Assembly: GCF_011383005.1 (NCBI RefSeq)
Contig: NZ_CP049935.1
Location: 1,240,001 to 1,304,000, forward strand
DNA length: 64,000 bases
Direction: 5' to 3'
Origin: Phycicoccus sp. HDW14
Lineage (GTDB): Bacteria > Actinomycetota > Actinomycetes > Actinomycetales > Dermatophilaceae
Both the position numbers and the translations under genes were made by a program. Of this stretch, positions 9,850 through 20,430 are shown piece after piece; the stretch's first letter is position 1, and each line of letters starts with the position of its first letter. Under the pieces are notes generated by a model, which was given only the letters and a program-made list of their open reading frames with translations, searched no databases and was not told where the DNA came from.

Positions 9850-10535
9850 ATGGGCAGCGCACCGGGGGACAGGGACTGGGACAGGCGTGCCGACGAGCTC
9901 GCCGCGCAGGCCCTCGCGGACGGCGAGCCGACACGCTGGTTCGACGAGCTGTGGTCCGCCGCGCAGGCCGACGAGGTCGACACCCCGTGGGCCCGCACCA
10001 GCCCCTACCCGCCGGTGCTCGAGCACGTCGACGCCGCCGGCCCGGGGAGGGCCGACGCGCCGTCGTCGTGGGTGCCGGGCTGGGGGCCGACGCCGAGCTG
10101 CTCGCGTCCCGCGGTTGGCGCACCACCGCCTTCGACGTCTCGGCCAGCGCCGTCGACCTCGCCCGCGACCGGCACCCCGGCACGGCCGTCGACTACCGCG
10201 TGGCCGACCTGCTCGCCCTCCCGGACGACCTCGTGGGTGCCGCCGACCTCGTCGTCGAGGTCTTCACGGTCCAGGCCCTGCCGCAGTCCCTGCGGGCCGA
10301 GGCGGTGCGGGCCGTCCGCTCGCTCCTCGCCCCCGGTGGCACCCTCCTCGCGGTGCAGTTCGTCCGCGAGCGGGGCGCCCCTGTCGGTGACTCCCCGCCG
10401 TGGCTGCTCGACGAGGACGAGATCCGCTCACTGGCCGGCGACGACGTCGAGCTCGGCACGCTCGACCGGCGTCCGCACCCGCTCAACCCCGCAGGCCCGG
10501 ACGTCTGGGTCGCCACGCTGCGGCGCGACGCCTAG
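9850..10535 (+). CDS. Class I SAM-dependent methyltransferase (frameshifted as read)
   Basis: Small-molecule type methyltransferase. The N-terminus (WDRRADELAAQALADGEPTRWFDELW) and the Rossmann half (AVVVGAGLGADAELLASRGW, FDVSASAVDLAR, LLAPGGTLLAVQFV) are in different frames. Restoring one G in the GGGG run at 10044-10047 joins them as GPGEGRRAVVVGAGLGA, giving an intact protein of about 228 residues. The gene is followed convergently by the MalY-like gene, with stop codons overlapping. Its substrate is unknown; related proteins are often annotated as thiopurine- or tellurite-type methyltransferases. Confidence 0.8.
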
Positions 10536-11683
10536 AGCACGGACGCCATCCGGCGCACGGCCTCCTCGACGAGAGCCGGCGACGTCGCGAAGTTGAGGCG
10601 GACGAACCCCTGCCCGCCCGAGGGGTCGTAGCGCGGGCCGGAGCCCAGGGCCACCCGCCCGCGCTCACGGAACACCGTCGCCGGGTCGTCGCCGAGGCCG
10701 AGGGGGCGGCAGTCGAGCCACGCGAGGTAGGTGGCCTCCGGCGGCACCCACCGGACGTCCGGGAGGTGCTCGGCGAGCAGCCGCCCGAGCAGCTCGCGGT
10801 GGGCGACGAGCTCGCCGAGCAGCTGCTCCAGCCACGGACCCCCGTCGCGCATCGCCGCGACGTGGGCGATCTCGCCGAGGTGCGACGACCCGTGGGTGTG
10901 CACCTCGTGCAGCCGGGCGAGGTCGCGACCCGCTGCCGGCCCCGCGACGACCACGGCGGACTTCAGCCCGGCGAGGTTCCAGCCCTTGGACGGCGAGAAG
11001 ACCGAGAACGCGTCCTCGGCGCCGGGCACCGTGAGGTAGGGCGTGAACGCCGGACCGCCCGGGTGCACCAGGGGCGCGTGGATCTCGTCGGCGACGACCC
11101 GCACGCCGAACTCGGCGGCCAGCGCGGCGAGCGCACCGAGCTCGGCGGCCGTGTGCACGACGCCGGTCGGGTTCTGCGGGTTGCACAGCAGGTACGCGGC
11201 CCGCTCTCCGCGCTCCGTGGCCTCGGCGAACACCCGGCGCAGCGCCTCGGGGTCGAGCCGGCCCCCGGCCGTCAGCGGGGCGTCGAGCCGCCGTCGTCCG
11301 ACCGCCTCGACGAAGCCGAAGAACGAGTCGTAGACCGGGGGCGAGACGACCACCGGCCCGCCCTCGTCGGTGAGCAGCCGGAGCAGCTCGCTCGCGCCGA
11401 TCATCACGTCGGTGACGACGAGCATCGACGACGGGTCGACCGACCAGCCCCACGCGGCACCGACGTACCGCGACACCTCCTCGGCGTACCGGGGCGCCCA
11501 GCCGTACCCGGTGTCGCCGCGTCGCACGGCCGCCGACACGGCCTCGACGACGGGCGGGCAGGGCGCGGCGTCCATCTCGGCGACCCAGAGGGGCAGGACG
11601 TCGGGCGGGTAGGCCAGCCACTTCACGCTGGTGCGGTCGCGGCGCAGCTCGGCCTCGGTCGCGCCGAGGAGGGGGGTGCTCAC
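10532..11683 (-). CDS. PLP-dependent aminotransferase / cystathionine beta-lyase, MalY-PatB family
   Basis: Class I/II aminotransferase fold, most like MalY/PatB C-S lyases. Motifs include LPLWVAEMDAAPCPPV near the N-terminus, the conserved YLLCNPQNPTGVV, the PLP-phenol contact VVADEIHAPLV and the Schiff-base lysine in FSPSKGWNLAGLKSAVV. The 383-residue length is typical. In this family the enzyme cleaves cystathionine or cysteine conjugates to pyruvate, ammonia and a thiol. Whether it is a catabolic lyase or acts in methionine synthesis cannot be told from context. It is monocistronic, divergent from the phosphatidyltransferase and convergent with the methyltransferase gene. Confidence 0.88.
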   Translation of the reverse strand: MSTPLLGATEAELRRDRTSVKWLAYPPDVLPLWVAEMDAAPCPPVVEAVSAAVRRGDTGYGWAPRYAEEVSRYVGAAWGWSVDPSSMLVVTDVMIGASELLRLLTDEGGPVVVSPPVYDSFFGFVEAVGRRRLDAPLTAGGRLDPEALRRVFAEATERGERAAYLLCNPQNPTGVVHTAAELGALAALAAEFGVRVVADEIHAPLVHPGGPAFTPYLTVPGAEDAFSVFSPSKGWNLAGLKSAVVVAGPAAGRDLARLHEVHTHGSSHLGEIAHVAAMRDGGPWLEQLLGELVAHRELLGRLLAEHLPDVRWVPPEATYLAWLDCRPLGLGDDPATVFRERGRVALGSGPRYDPSGGQGFVRLNFATSPALVEEAVRRMASVL

Positions 11684-11751
11684 ACCGCCACCCTAGGACC
11701 GCCCGCCGTGGCGGCTCCGGACCGTGCGCCACCACCCCATACAGTGGCGCC

Positions 11752-12348
11752 ATGGCGGACGAGGGGTCGCAGGCACCGGTGAGCACGCGCGTCCTCACCG
11801 TGCCCAACGTGCTGAGCACGCTGCGCCTCGTCGCGGTGCCCTTCTTCCTCTGGGCGATCATCGCCGAGCACGACGTCCTCGCCCTGGTCCTGCTCATGCT
11901 CTCCGGCCTCACCGACTACCTCGACGGCAAGATCGCCCGTGCCTACGGGCTGGAGTCGCGCCTCGGCCAGCTGCTCGACCCCGTCGCCGACCGGCTCTAC
12001 ATCGCCTCGACGCTCGTCGGGCTCGCGTGGCGCGACATCCTCCCGTGGTGGGTGGTCGTCGTGCTCTTCGCGCGCGAGGCGTTCATGGCCGTCGTCGTGC
12101 TCGTCGCCCAGCGGCACGGCTGGCTCGGGCTGCCGGTGCACTTCGCCGGCAAGGCCGCGACCTTCAACCTGCTCTACGCCTTCCCGCTGCTGCTCCTGGC
12201 CGACGGCGACTCCACCCTGGCCCGCATCGCCGAGCCGGTCGGCTGGGGCTTCGCGTGGTGGGGGATCGTCCTCTACTGGCTGTCCGGCATCCTCTACGCG
12301 GTGCAGCTCCAGCGCCTCCTCGCCCACGAGCGGGCGGTCCCGGCGTGA
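11752..12348 (+). CDS. CDP-alcohol phosphatidyltransferase family protein
   Basis: Integral membrane enzyme of phospholipid synthesis (the PgsA/Rv1822-like position). The CDP-alcohol phosphotransferase signature is seen as GLTDYLDGKIARAYGLESRLGQLLDPVADR, with all the metal-binding aspartates. At least four hydrophobic helices are visible (for example LVALVLLMLSGL, WWVVVVLFAREAFMAVVVLVA and NLLYAFPLLLLA). Position before DUF881-sbp-DUF881-gcvH-garA matches mycobacterial pgsA2. The alcohol acceptor (glycerol phosphate, inositol phosphate or cardiolipin-type) is not decided by sequence. Confidence 0.9.
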   Translation: MADEGSQAPVSTRVLTVPNVLSTLRLVAVPFFLWAIIAEHDVLALVLLMLSGLTDYLDGKIARAYGLESRLGQLLDPVADRLYIASTLVGLAWRDILPWWVVVVLFAREAFMAVVVLVAQRHGWLGLPVHFAGKAATFNLLYAFPLLLLADGDSTLARIAEPVGWGFAWWGIVLYWLSGILYAVQLQRLLAHERAVPA

Positions 12349-12379
12349 GCGCTCGCCCCCGCGCCGCCCGGACGCGTCG

Positions 12380-13237
12380 ATGACGCTCATCCGGACGATG
12401 ATGGAGCGCCCCCTCGACCCCGGCTACCAGGCCGCCGCCGACCGTCGTGAGGCCGAGGGCCTGCCGCGCTCGACGTCGCTGCGGGCCCCCCGCCTCGTCG
12501 CGGCGACCCTGGCCATCGGGCTCGTCGTCGGGGTCGCGGCCTCCAACCTGCGCGCCGACGACACCCCGCGCAAGGCCGCCCGCACCGACCTCACCCGCCA
12601 GATCGAGACCCGCCGCACCGAGGTCGACCGGCTCTCGGTCGAGGCGCAGCGCCTCCAGGCCGAGGTGACGACGCTCGAGGCCCAGCAGCTCGGGCCGTCC
12701 GGCAGCAGCGTCACCCGCAGCCGCGAGCTCGCCGAGGTCGTCGGTGCCGTGCCGCTCACCGGACCCGGGCTCGTCCTCACCCTCGACGACGCCCCGGACG
12801 CCGCGGACGACGGCGGCTCCGGCGACACCGGCGAGCAGAAGCGGGTGCTGGCGCGCGACCTCCAGTTCGTCGTCAACGCCCTGTGGCGCGCCGGGGCGGA
12901 GGCGGTGAGCATCAACGGCAACCGGCTGACGTCGGTCTCGACGATCCGCTTCGCCGGCTCGGCGCTCGTCGTCAGCTACCGCCCGCTCGCCCGCCCCTAC
13001 GTCGTCACGGCACTCGGCGACCCCAAGGAGCTGCCGGCCGAGTTCGCCGAGGGCGCGGGCGCCAGCTACCTGTCGACGCTGCACAGCACCTTCGGCATCC
13101 GCGCCGACTCCGAGGTCTCGCGCAGCCTCACCGTGCCGGCCGCGGTGGGCCTGACGACGAAGTACGCCGAGCCGATGGATACTGGGGCGTCCCCGACGAG
13201 CGGGACGACCAGCGACCCGGAGGACGGCTCGTCGTGA
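12380..13237 (+). CDS. DUF881 family membrane-anchored protein (first copy)
   Basis: The N-terminal cytoplasmic tail (LDPGYQAAADRREAEGLPRS) leads into one transmembrane helix at about residues 40-60 (LVAATLAIGLVVGVAAS). A coiled coil follows (RQIETRRTEVDRLSVEAQRLQAEVTTLEAQ), then the DUF881 extracytoplasmic domain (GAEAVSINGNRLTSVSTIRFAGSALVV). It belongs to the conserved DUF881-sbp-DUF881 trio of actinobacteria and Firmicutes, equivalent to Rv1823. Function is unknown; location beside division and cell-envelope genes suggests an envelope role. Its stop overlaps the next start by four bases. An internal ATG pair near 12398 is an alternative start. Confidence 0.85.
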   Translation: MTLIRTMMERPLDPGYQAAADRREAEGLPRSTSLRAPRLVAATLAIGLVVGVAASNLRADDTPRKAARTDLTRQIETRRTEVDRLSVEAQRLQAEVTTLEAQQLGPSGSSVTRSRELAEVVGAVPLTGPGLVLTLDDAPDAADDGGSGDTGEQKRVLARDLQFVVNALWRAGAEAVSINGNRLTSVSTIRFAGSALVVSYRPLARPYVVTALGDPKELPAEFAEGAGASYLSTLHSTFGIRADSEVSRSLTVPAAVGLTTKYAEPMDTGASPTSGTTSDPEDGSS

Positions 13238-13566
13238 TCCCCGCCATCGGCCTGGCCCTCGGCATCGTCGTCGGCCTGCTGCTCCAGCCGGCCGTCCCGG
13301 TCTGGCTCCAGCCCTACCTGCCCATCGCGGTCATCGCCGCCCTCGACGCGGTCTTCGGCGCCGTGCGGGCCATCCTCGACGGCATCTTCAGCGACAAGGT
13401 CTTCGTCGTCTCCTTCCTCTCCAACGTCGTCGTCGCGGCGTTCATCGTCTTCCTCGGCGACAAGCTCGGGGTGGGCAGCCAGCTCTCCACCGGTGTCGTC
13501 GTCGTCCTCGGGGTCCGGATCTTCTCCAACGTCGCCTCGATCCGCCGCCACCTCTTCGACGCATGA
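13234..13566 (+). CDS. Small basic family protein (DUF1290, Sbp)
   Basis: 110-residue multispanning membrane protein with about three helices (IGLALGIVVGLLL, YLPIAVIAALDAVFGAVRA and FLSNVVVAAFIVFLGDKLGV). The GIFSDKVFVVSFLSN motif is typical of Bacillus Sbp, encoded beside ftsA, and of Rv1824. GTG 13234 overlaps the upstream TGA, and its own stop overlaps the next ATG, so the three genes are translationally coupled. The biochemical role is not known. Confidence 0.9.
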   Translation: MIPAIGLALGIVVGLLLQPAVPVWLQPYLPIAVIAALDAVFGAVRAILDGIFSDKVFVVSFLSNVVVAAFIVFLGDKLGVGSQLSTGVVVVLGVRIFSNVASIRRHLFDA

Positions 13567-14332
13567 GCACGGGCGACGAGACCCCGCGGCCCCCGGACGA
13601 CGCGCGGCACGCCTGGGCCCGGTTGCGGCGCGCCGGGTCCCCCGCCCGAGCCGCTCCAACCTCCTGGCGATGCTCCTCGCGGCCTCGCTGGGGTTCGCGA
13701 TCATCGCCCAGGTGCGCCAGACCTCCCTCCAGGGCCTGGAGAACCTGCGCGAGGACGAGCTCGTGCGCATCTTCGCCGACGTCGACCAGGACGGCGACCG
13801 GCTCGGTGACGAGGTCCGTGACCTCCAGTCCTCCCTCGACCGGCTCAAGAGCCGCAGCACGAGCGAGGAGGAGGCCCAGCGGGCCGCCCAGGAGCGCGTC
13901 GACGCCCTCGGCATCCTCGCGGGCACCGCACCGGCCAAGGGGCCGGGCATCCTGCTGCGCATCGACGACCCCGACGGCAAGGTCACCCAGTCGATCATCC
14001 TCGACGCGATCCAGGAGCTGCGCGACGCGGGGGCCGAGGCGATCCAGGTCGGCGACGCCCGGGTCGTGGCCACGACGTGGTTCGCCGACATCGAGGGCGG
14101 TGACGGCATCTCGGTCTCCGGGTCCGTGGTCCGCCCGCCGTACGTCATCCGCGCGATCGGCGACTCCAACGCCCTCGCCGGCTCGATGCAGATCCCGGGC
14201 GGCGTCACGGCCACCGTCCGGCGGGTCGGCGCGAGCGCCGACGTGCAGATCCGCGACGAGCTGGCCGTCGACGCGTTGCTGAGCGTCACCGCGCCTCAGT
14301 ACGCTCGCCCGGTACCCACCGCCACCCCCTGA
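13563..14332 (+). CDS. DUF881 family protein (second copy; frameshifted as read)
   Basis: The start (ATG 13563, overlapping sbp) and the body lie in different frames. Adding one C to the C5 run at 13639-13643 joins [20 protein letters not shown] to [20 protein letters not shown]. The product has a transmembrane helix near residue 40, a coiled coil rich in E, R and Q ([20 protein letters not shown]), and the DUF881 domain ([19 protein letters not shown]). It is equivalent to Rv1825. Without repair only a shortened, non-conserved start is available, so the coordinates cover the repaired gene. Confidence 0.82.
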
Positions 14333-14364
14333 CGCGTCCGCGCGCCGACAGACACAGGAGAGCC

Positions 14365-14750
14365 ATGAGCGACCTCGAGTACCCCGCAGGCCTGCGCTAC
14401 ACCGCCGAGCACGAGTGGGTCCGCGAGGAGGGCGACACGGTGCGCATCGGCATCACCGCCTTCGCCCAGGAGGCCCTCGGCGACGTCGTCTACGTCAGCC
14501 TCCCGGCCGTCGGCGACACGGTGACGGCCGGCGACACGTGCGGCGAGGTCGAGTCCACGAAGTCGGTCAGCGACCTGTACGCGCCCATCGCCGGTGAGGT
14601 CACCGCGGTCAACGGGGCCCTCGACGCCACCCCGAGCTGGTCAACACCGACCCCTACGGCGAGGGCTGGATGTACGAGCTGCGCCCGGCCGACGCCGCCG
14701 ACGTCGCGGCCCTGCTCGACGTCGACGGTTACACCTCGCAGCTGTCCTGA
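14365..14750 (+). CDS. gcvH: Glycine cleavage system H protein (frameshifted as read)
   Basis: Lipoyl carrier that shuttles the aminomethyl group between GcvP and GcvT. The sequence [20 protein letters not shown] and the lipoylation motif [20 protein letters not shown], with the target lysine, are intact. The last third is out of frame. Restoring one C in the CCCC run at 14630-14633 gives [20 protein letters not shown] and a stop at 14748, about 128 residues in total, which is the family length. A GGAG ribosome binding site precedes ATG 14365. gcvP lies downstream but gcvT is not in the window. Confidence 0.92.
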
Positions 14751-14855
14751 CCTCGGGAGGGTGCCGTCCCACAAGGGGGACATCGGCGTCCCCGTGATCT
14801 AGGGTGGCAGTCCGCGAGGCAGTGACGAGATGGTCGAGGAAGGTGACAGGGCGAG

Positions 14856-15311
14856 ATGACAGCCGACGAGCACGGCGACGAGCAGGCCGCACCCGAGCCC
14901 ACGACGATGCGCCTCCAGGCCGTCGAGGGCGCCGGGCGGGTCGAGCCGCAGGGTGAGGCCGAGCACGTCCTCACCAAGGCCGACCTCGCGACCGTCGAGG
15001 CGCTGCGCGCCGGCACCGCCCTCCTCGTGGTGCTGCGCGGCCCGAACACCGGGGCCCGCTTCCTCCTCGACGACGACGAGGTGATGTCCGGGCGCCACCC
15101 CGACAGCGACATCTTCCTCGACGACGTCACGGTCTCTCGCAGGCACGCGGTCTTCCGCCGCTCCGGCGGGGCGTTCTCGGTGCACGACGTCGGGTCGCTC
15201 AACGGCACCTACGTCAACCGCGATCTCGTCGACGAGAAGCTGCTCACGACGGGCGACGAGGTGCAGATCGGCAAGTTCCGCCTCGTCTTCTACGCGGCCG
15301 CCCAGGACTGA
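14856..15311 (+). CDS. garA: FHA-domain protein, GarA/OdhI type
   Basis: Small phosphothreonine-binding regulator of central carbon and nitrogen metabolism in actinobacteria, where the unphosphorylated form inhibits 2-oxoglutarate dehydrogenase and glutamate dehydrogenase. The FHA core is at residues 60-140, with [21 protein letters not shown] and [15 protein letters not shown] (binding residues R, S, R, H and N). The N-terminus has two adjacent threonines (EPTTMRL), in the place of the PknB/PknG target motif ETTSVF of mycobacterial GarA, but the context differs. Gene order gcvH-garA-ftsR matches mycobacteria. Confidence 0.88.
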   Translation: MTADEHGDEQAAPEPTTMRLQAVEGAGRVEPQGEAEHVLTKADLATVEALRAGTALLVVLRGPNTGARFLLDDDEVMSGRHPDSDIFLDDVTVSRRHAVFRRSGGAFSVHDVGSLNGTYVNRDLVDEKLLTTGDEVQIGKFRLVFYAAAQD

Positions 15312-15320
15312 CCCCGCGTC

Positions 15321-16007
15321 GTGCGCCCCTGACCATCGGGGCCGTCGTGCGCTCGCTCGCCGAGGACTTCCCGGACGTCACGATCTCCAAGGTCCGCTTC
15401 CTCGAGGCCGAGGGGCTGGTCACCCCGAGCGCACCGGCTCGGGCTACCGCCGGTACTCGGCCGAGGACGTCGAGCGCCTCCGTTACGTCCTGCGCGCCCA
15501 GCGCGACCTGTTCTGGCCGCTCAAGGTCATCCGCGAGGCCCTCGAGGCGATCGACCGCGGCCTCGAGCCCACCGGCCCGGACCAGCGGCCCGAGGTTCCC
15601 GACCCCGGGCCCGACCCCGACGTCCCGTCCCGCCCGGACGCCGGGCCCCTGCTCGCCGGCCGGGCCGTCCGGCTCACGGCCCCGAGCTCGCCGGCGCCTC
15701 GGGGCTCACCGCGGACGCCCTCGGCGAGCTGCTCGACCACGGGCTGCTGCGCCCGGGCCCGGACGGGCTGCACGACGAGGAGGACCTGCGCGCCGCCCGG
15801 GCCGCCGCGGGGCTGGCCCGCTACGGACTCGAGGCCCGGCACCTGCGCGTCTTCCGGGCCGCCGCCGACCGCGAGGTCGGGCTCGTCGAGCAGGCCACCG
15901 GAGCGCTGCGCGGACCCGACGCCCGCCGGGCCACCGACGAGGTCACCCACCTCGTCCTGGCCCTCCACGCGGCACTGGTCCGCGGTGGCCTCGGCACCGG
16001 CGGCTGA
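15321..16007 (+). CDS. ftsR: MerR-family transcriptional regulator FtsR (multiple frameshifts as read)
   Basis: Homologue of the MerR-type activator of ftsZ described in corynebacteria and of Rv1828. The N-terminal helix-turn-helix reads [24 protein letters not shown], then [42 protein letters not shown]. The C-terminal half reads [20 protein letters not shown] and onwards. The parts sit in three frames, joined by restoring one C at each of 15423-15426 and 15680-15683. A third restoration at 15326-15329 would let translation begin at GTG 15321 ([17 protein letters not shown]). All three sites are CCCC runs. The gene is probably intact in the organism. Confidence 0.8.
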
Positions 16008-16048
16008 CCACCCCCCGGGGCGTGGGGGAGCCGGGGTACGGTGACGGA

Positions 16049-16540
16049 ATGAAGGTGATGGACGTGCTCGGGGTGCGGGTCGAGATGCCCAACAACCAGC
16101 CGATCGTCCTCCTCCGGGAGCGCGACGGCGACCGCTACCTGCCGATCTGGATCGGGGCCGCGGAGGCCACGGCCATCGCCTACGCCCAGCAGGGGGTCGT
16201 CCCGCCGCGCCCGCTGACCCACGACCTGCTGCGCACCGTCATCGACGACCTCGGCCACACCCTGACGCGGGTGCGCATCGTCGCCCTGCGCGACGGCGCC
16301 TTCCACGCCGTGCTGGCCATCGACGGGGGCGCCGACGGCGGGGGCACCGACGTCGACTCGCGCTCGTCCGACGCCATCGCCCTGGCCCTGCGCGCCGGCG
16401 CCGAGATCACCGCGGAGGATGACCTCCTCGAGGAGGCCGGTGTCGAGATGGCCGAGCCGGAGGAGGACGAGGTCGAGAAGTTCAAGGAGTTCCTCGACCA
16501 GGTCTCGGCCGACGACTTCGACACCGAGGCCGACTCCTAG
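16049..16540 (+). CDS. Bifunctional nuclease family protein (DUF151)
   Basis: 163-residue protein of the DUF151/bifunctional nuclease family (Rv1829 position). Conserved features include [56 protein letters not shown] and the acidic motif [13 protein letters not shown]. The C-terminal 30 residues are highly acidic ([19 protein letters not shown]). Plant members show DNase and RNase activity; the bacterial role is not established. It lies 41 bases after ftsR and ends about 200 bases before the second MerR gene, which has its own promoter. Confidence 0.88.
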   Translation: MKVMDVLGVRVEMPNNQPIVLLRERDGDRYLPIWIGAAEATAIAYAQQGVVPPRPLTHDLLRTVIDDLGHTLTRVRIVALRDGAFHAVLAIDGGADGGGTDVDSRSSDAIALALRAGAEITAEDDLLEEAGVEMAEPEEDEVEKFKEFLDQVSADDFDTEADS

Positions 16541-16621
16541 GACGCCTCGCGGGCCGTCCGGGCCCGGGCCCGACGACACGCCGATCACGACACGCCGGTG
16601 AGCGTGCGGGTCCCGTGGTCG

Positions 16622-16660
16622 TTGACCCGAGTCACATCCGTCCCTACTGTCACACCCGTC
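16622..16660 (+). promoter_or_regulatory. Sigma-70 type promoter with direct-repeat operator candidate, upstream of merR
   Basis: TTGACC at 16622-16627 and TACTGT at 16645-16650 are separated by 17 bases, a good housekeeping promoter. Two copies of a 12-base repeat differing at one position (GTCACATCCGTC at 16631-16642 and GTCACACCCGTC at 16649-16660) lie 18 bases apart. They overlap the spacer and the -10, as expected for a repressor or autoregulator site. About 90 bases of leader follow before GTG 16742. Confidence 0.55.
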
Positions 16661-16741
16661 ACAGAAGTGGCGCGGCGAGTGACGTCCATGTCATTCCCGG
16701 CGTACAGTCGCCTCGACGGGCGACAGCACCAGGAGGTAGGC

Positions 16742-17326
16742 GTGGGCTCCACCGGAGAAGCGCGAGCGACGGGGTCGACCCCGGTTGCCGCGCAGGGCGT
16801 GCTGTTCGCCGACGACCTGCCCGAGCTCGACGACGAGGTGGGCTACCGCGGCCCGACCGCGTGCAAGGCGGCGGGCATCACCTACCGGCAGCTCGACTAC
16901 TGGGCCCGCACCGGCCTCGTCGAGCCCTCGGTGCGCGCGGCCGGCGGGTCCGGCACGCAGCGCCTCTACGGCTTCCGCGACATCCTCGTGCTCAAGGTCG
17001 TCAAGCGCCTCCTCGACACCGGCGTCTCGCTCCAGCAGATCCGCGGCGCCATCACCGTGCTGCGCGCCCGCGGGGTCGACGACCTCGCCGGCATCACGCT
17101 CATGAGCGACGGCGCCTCGGTCTACGAGTGCACCTCGGCCGACGAGGTCATCGACCTGCTCCAGGGCGGCCAGGGTGTCTTCGGCATCGCGGTCGGCAAG
17201 GTCTGGCGCGAGGTCGAGGGCGAGCTGGCGTCGCTGCCGAGCGAGCGCTCCGACCACGAGGGCGGCGCCGAGGCCGTCCCGGCCGGTGACGAGCTGTCGC
17301 TACGCCGCGCCGCCCGGCTCGCCTGA
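16742..17326 (+). CDS. MerR-family transcriptional regulator (Rv1830-like)
   Basis: 194-residue regulator with a MerR-type winged helix-turn-helix (GPTACKAAGITYRQLDYWARTGLVEPSVR, then GTQRLYGFRDILVLKVVKRLLDTGVSLQQIR). The C-terminal part has no obvious metal or ligand signature. The start is fixed at GTG 16742 by a perfect AGGAGG at 16731-16736; the same frame is open upstream but non-conserved. It lies between the nuclease gene and the gcvP riboswitch, as in mycobacteria. Its targets are unknown. It may bind the repeats in its own promoter. Confidence 0.88.
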   Translation: MGSTGEARATGSTPVAAQGVLFADDLPELDDEVGYRGPTACKAAGITYRQLDYWARTGLVEPSVRAAGGSGTQRLYGFRDILVLKVVKRLLDTGVSLQQIRGAITVLRARGVDDLAGITLMSDGASVYECTSADEVIDLLQGGQGVFGIAVGKVWREVEGELASLPSERSDHEGGAEAVPAGDELSLRRAARLA

Positions 17327-17393
17327 GCGTCCGGACCCCGGCGCTCCGGCGCCCGAACCCCGTCCCGGTGATAGGTTGACGGGGCCGCTCACA

Positions 17394-17546
17394 CCGCGCG
17401 GGAGAGTCCTCGGCCCTCGGGCCGCGGCGCCGAAGGGGCAACACTCCCCGGAACCTCTCAGGCCCAAGGACCGCGCGGGACAGGCACCTCTGGAGGCCCA
17501 CCGGCCGACAGAGGGGGAGGACGTCCATCGTCTGTTCCCCCGGAGG
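17394..17546 (+). promoter_or_regulatory. Glycine riboswitch controlling gcvP
   Basis: The aptamer (about 17394-17485) contains the family hallmarks GGGAGAGTCC, CGCCGAAGGGGCAA, CTCTCAGGCCCAAGGACCG and a closing P1 formed by the GCGCGG strands. Only one aptamer is clear. It is followed by a second folded segment (17486-17541) whose terminal hairpin pairs GGGGGA 17513-17518 with TCCCCC 17536-17541, directly abutting the GGAGG ribosome binding site at 17542-17546. A translational ON switch is plausible: glycine binding would free the site and raise GcvP. A -10-like TAGGTT lies at 17372-17377. Confidence 0.9.
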
Positions 17547-17550
17547 TCCC

Positions 17551-20426
<2,876 letters not shown>

Positions 20427-20430
20427 GGCG

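Noticed and set aside
17394..17546. T-box or SAM riboswitch in front of gcvP
   Set aside because: The conserved blocks match the glycine aptamer; no specifier loop or SAM-I core is present.
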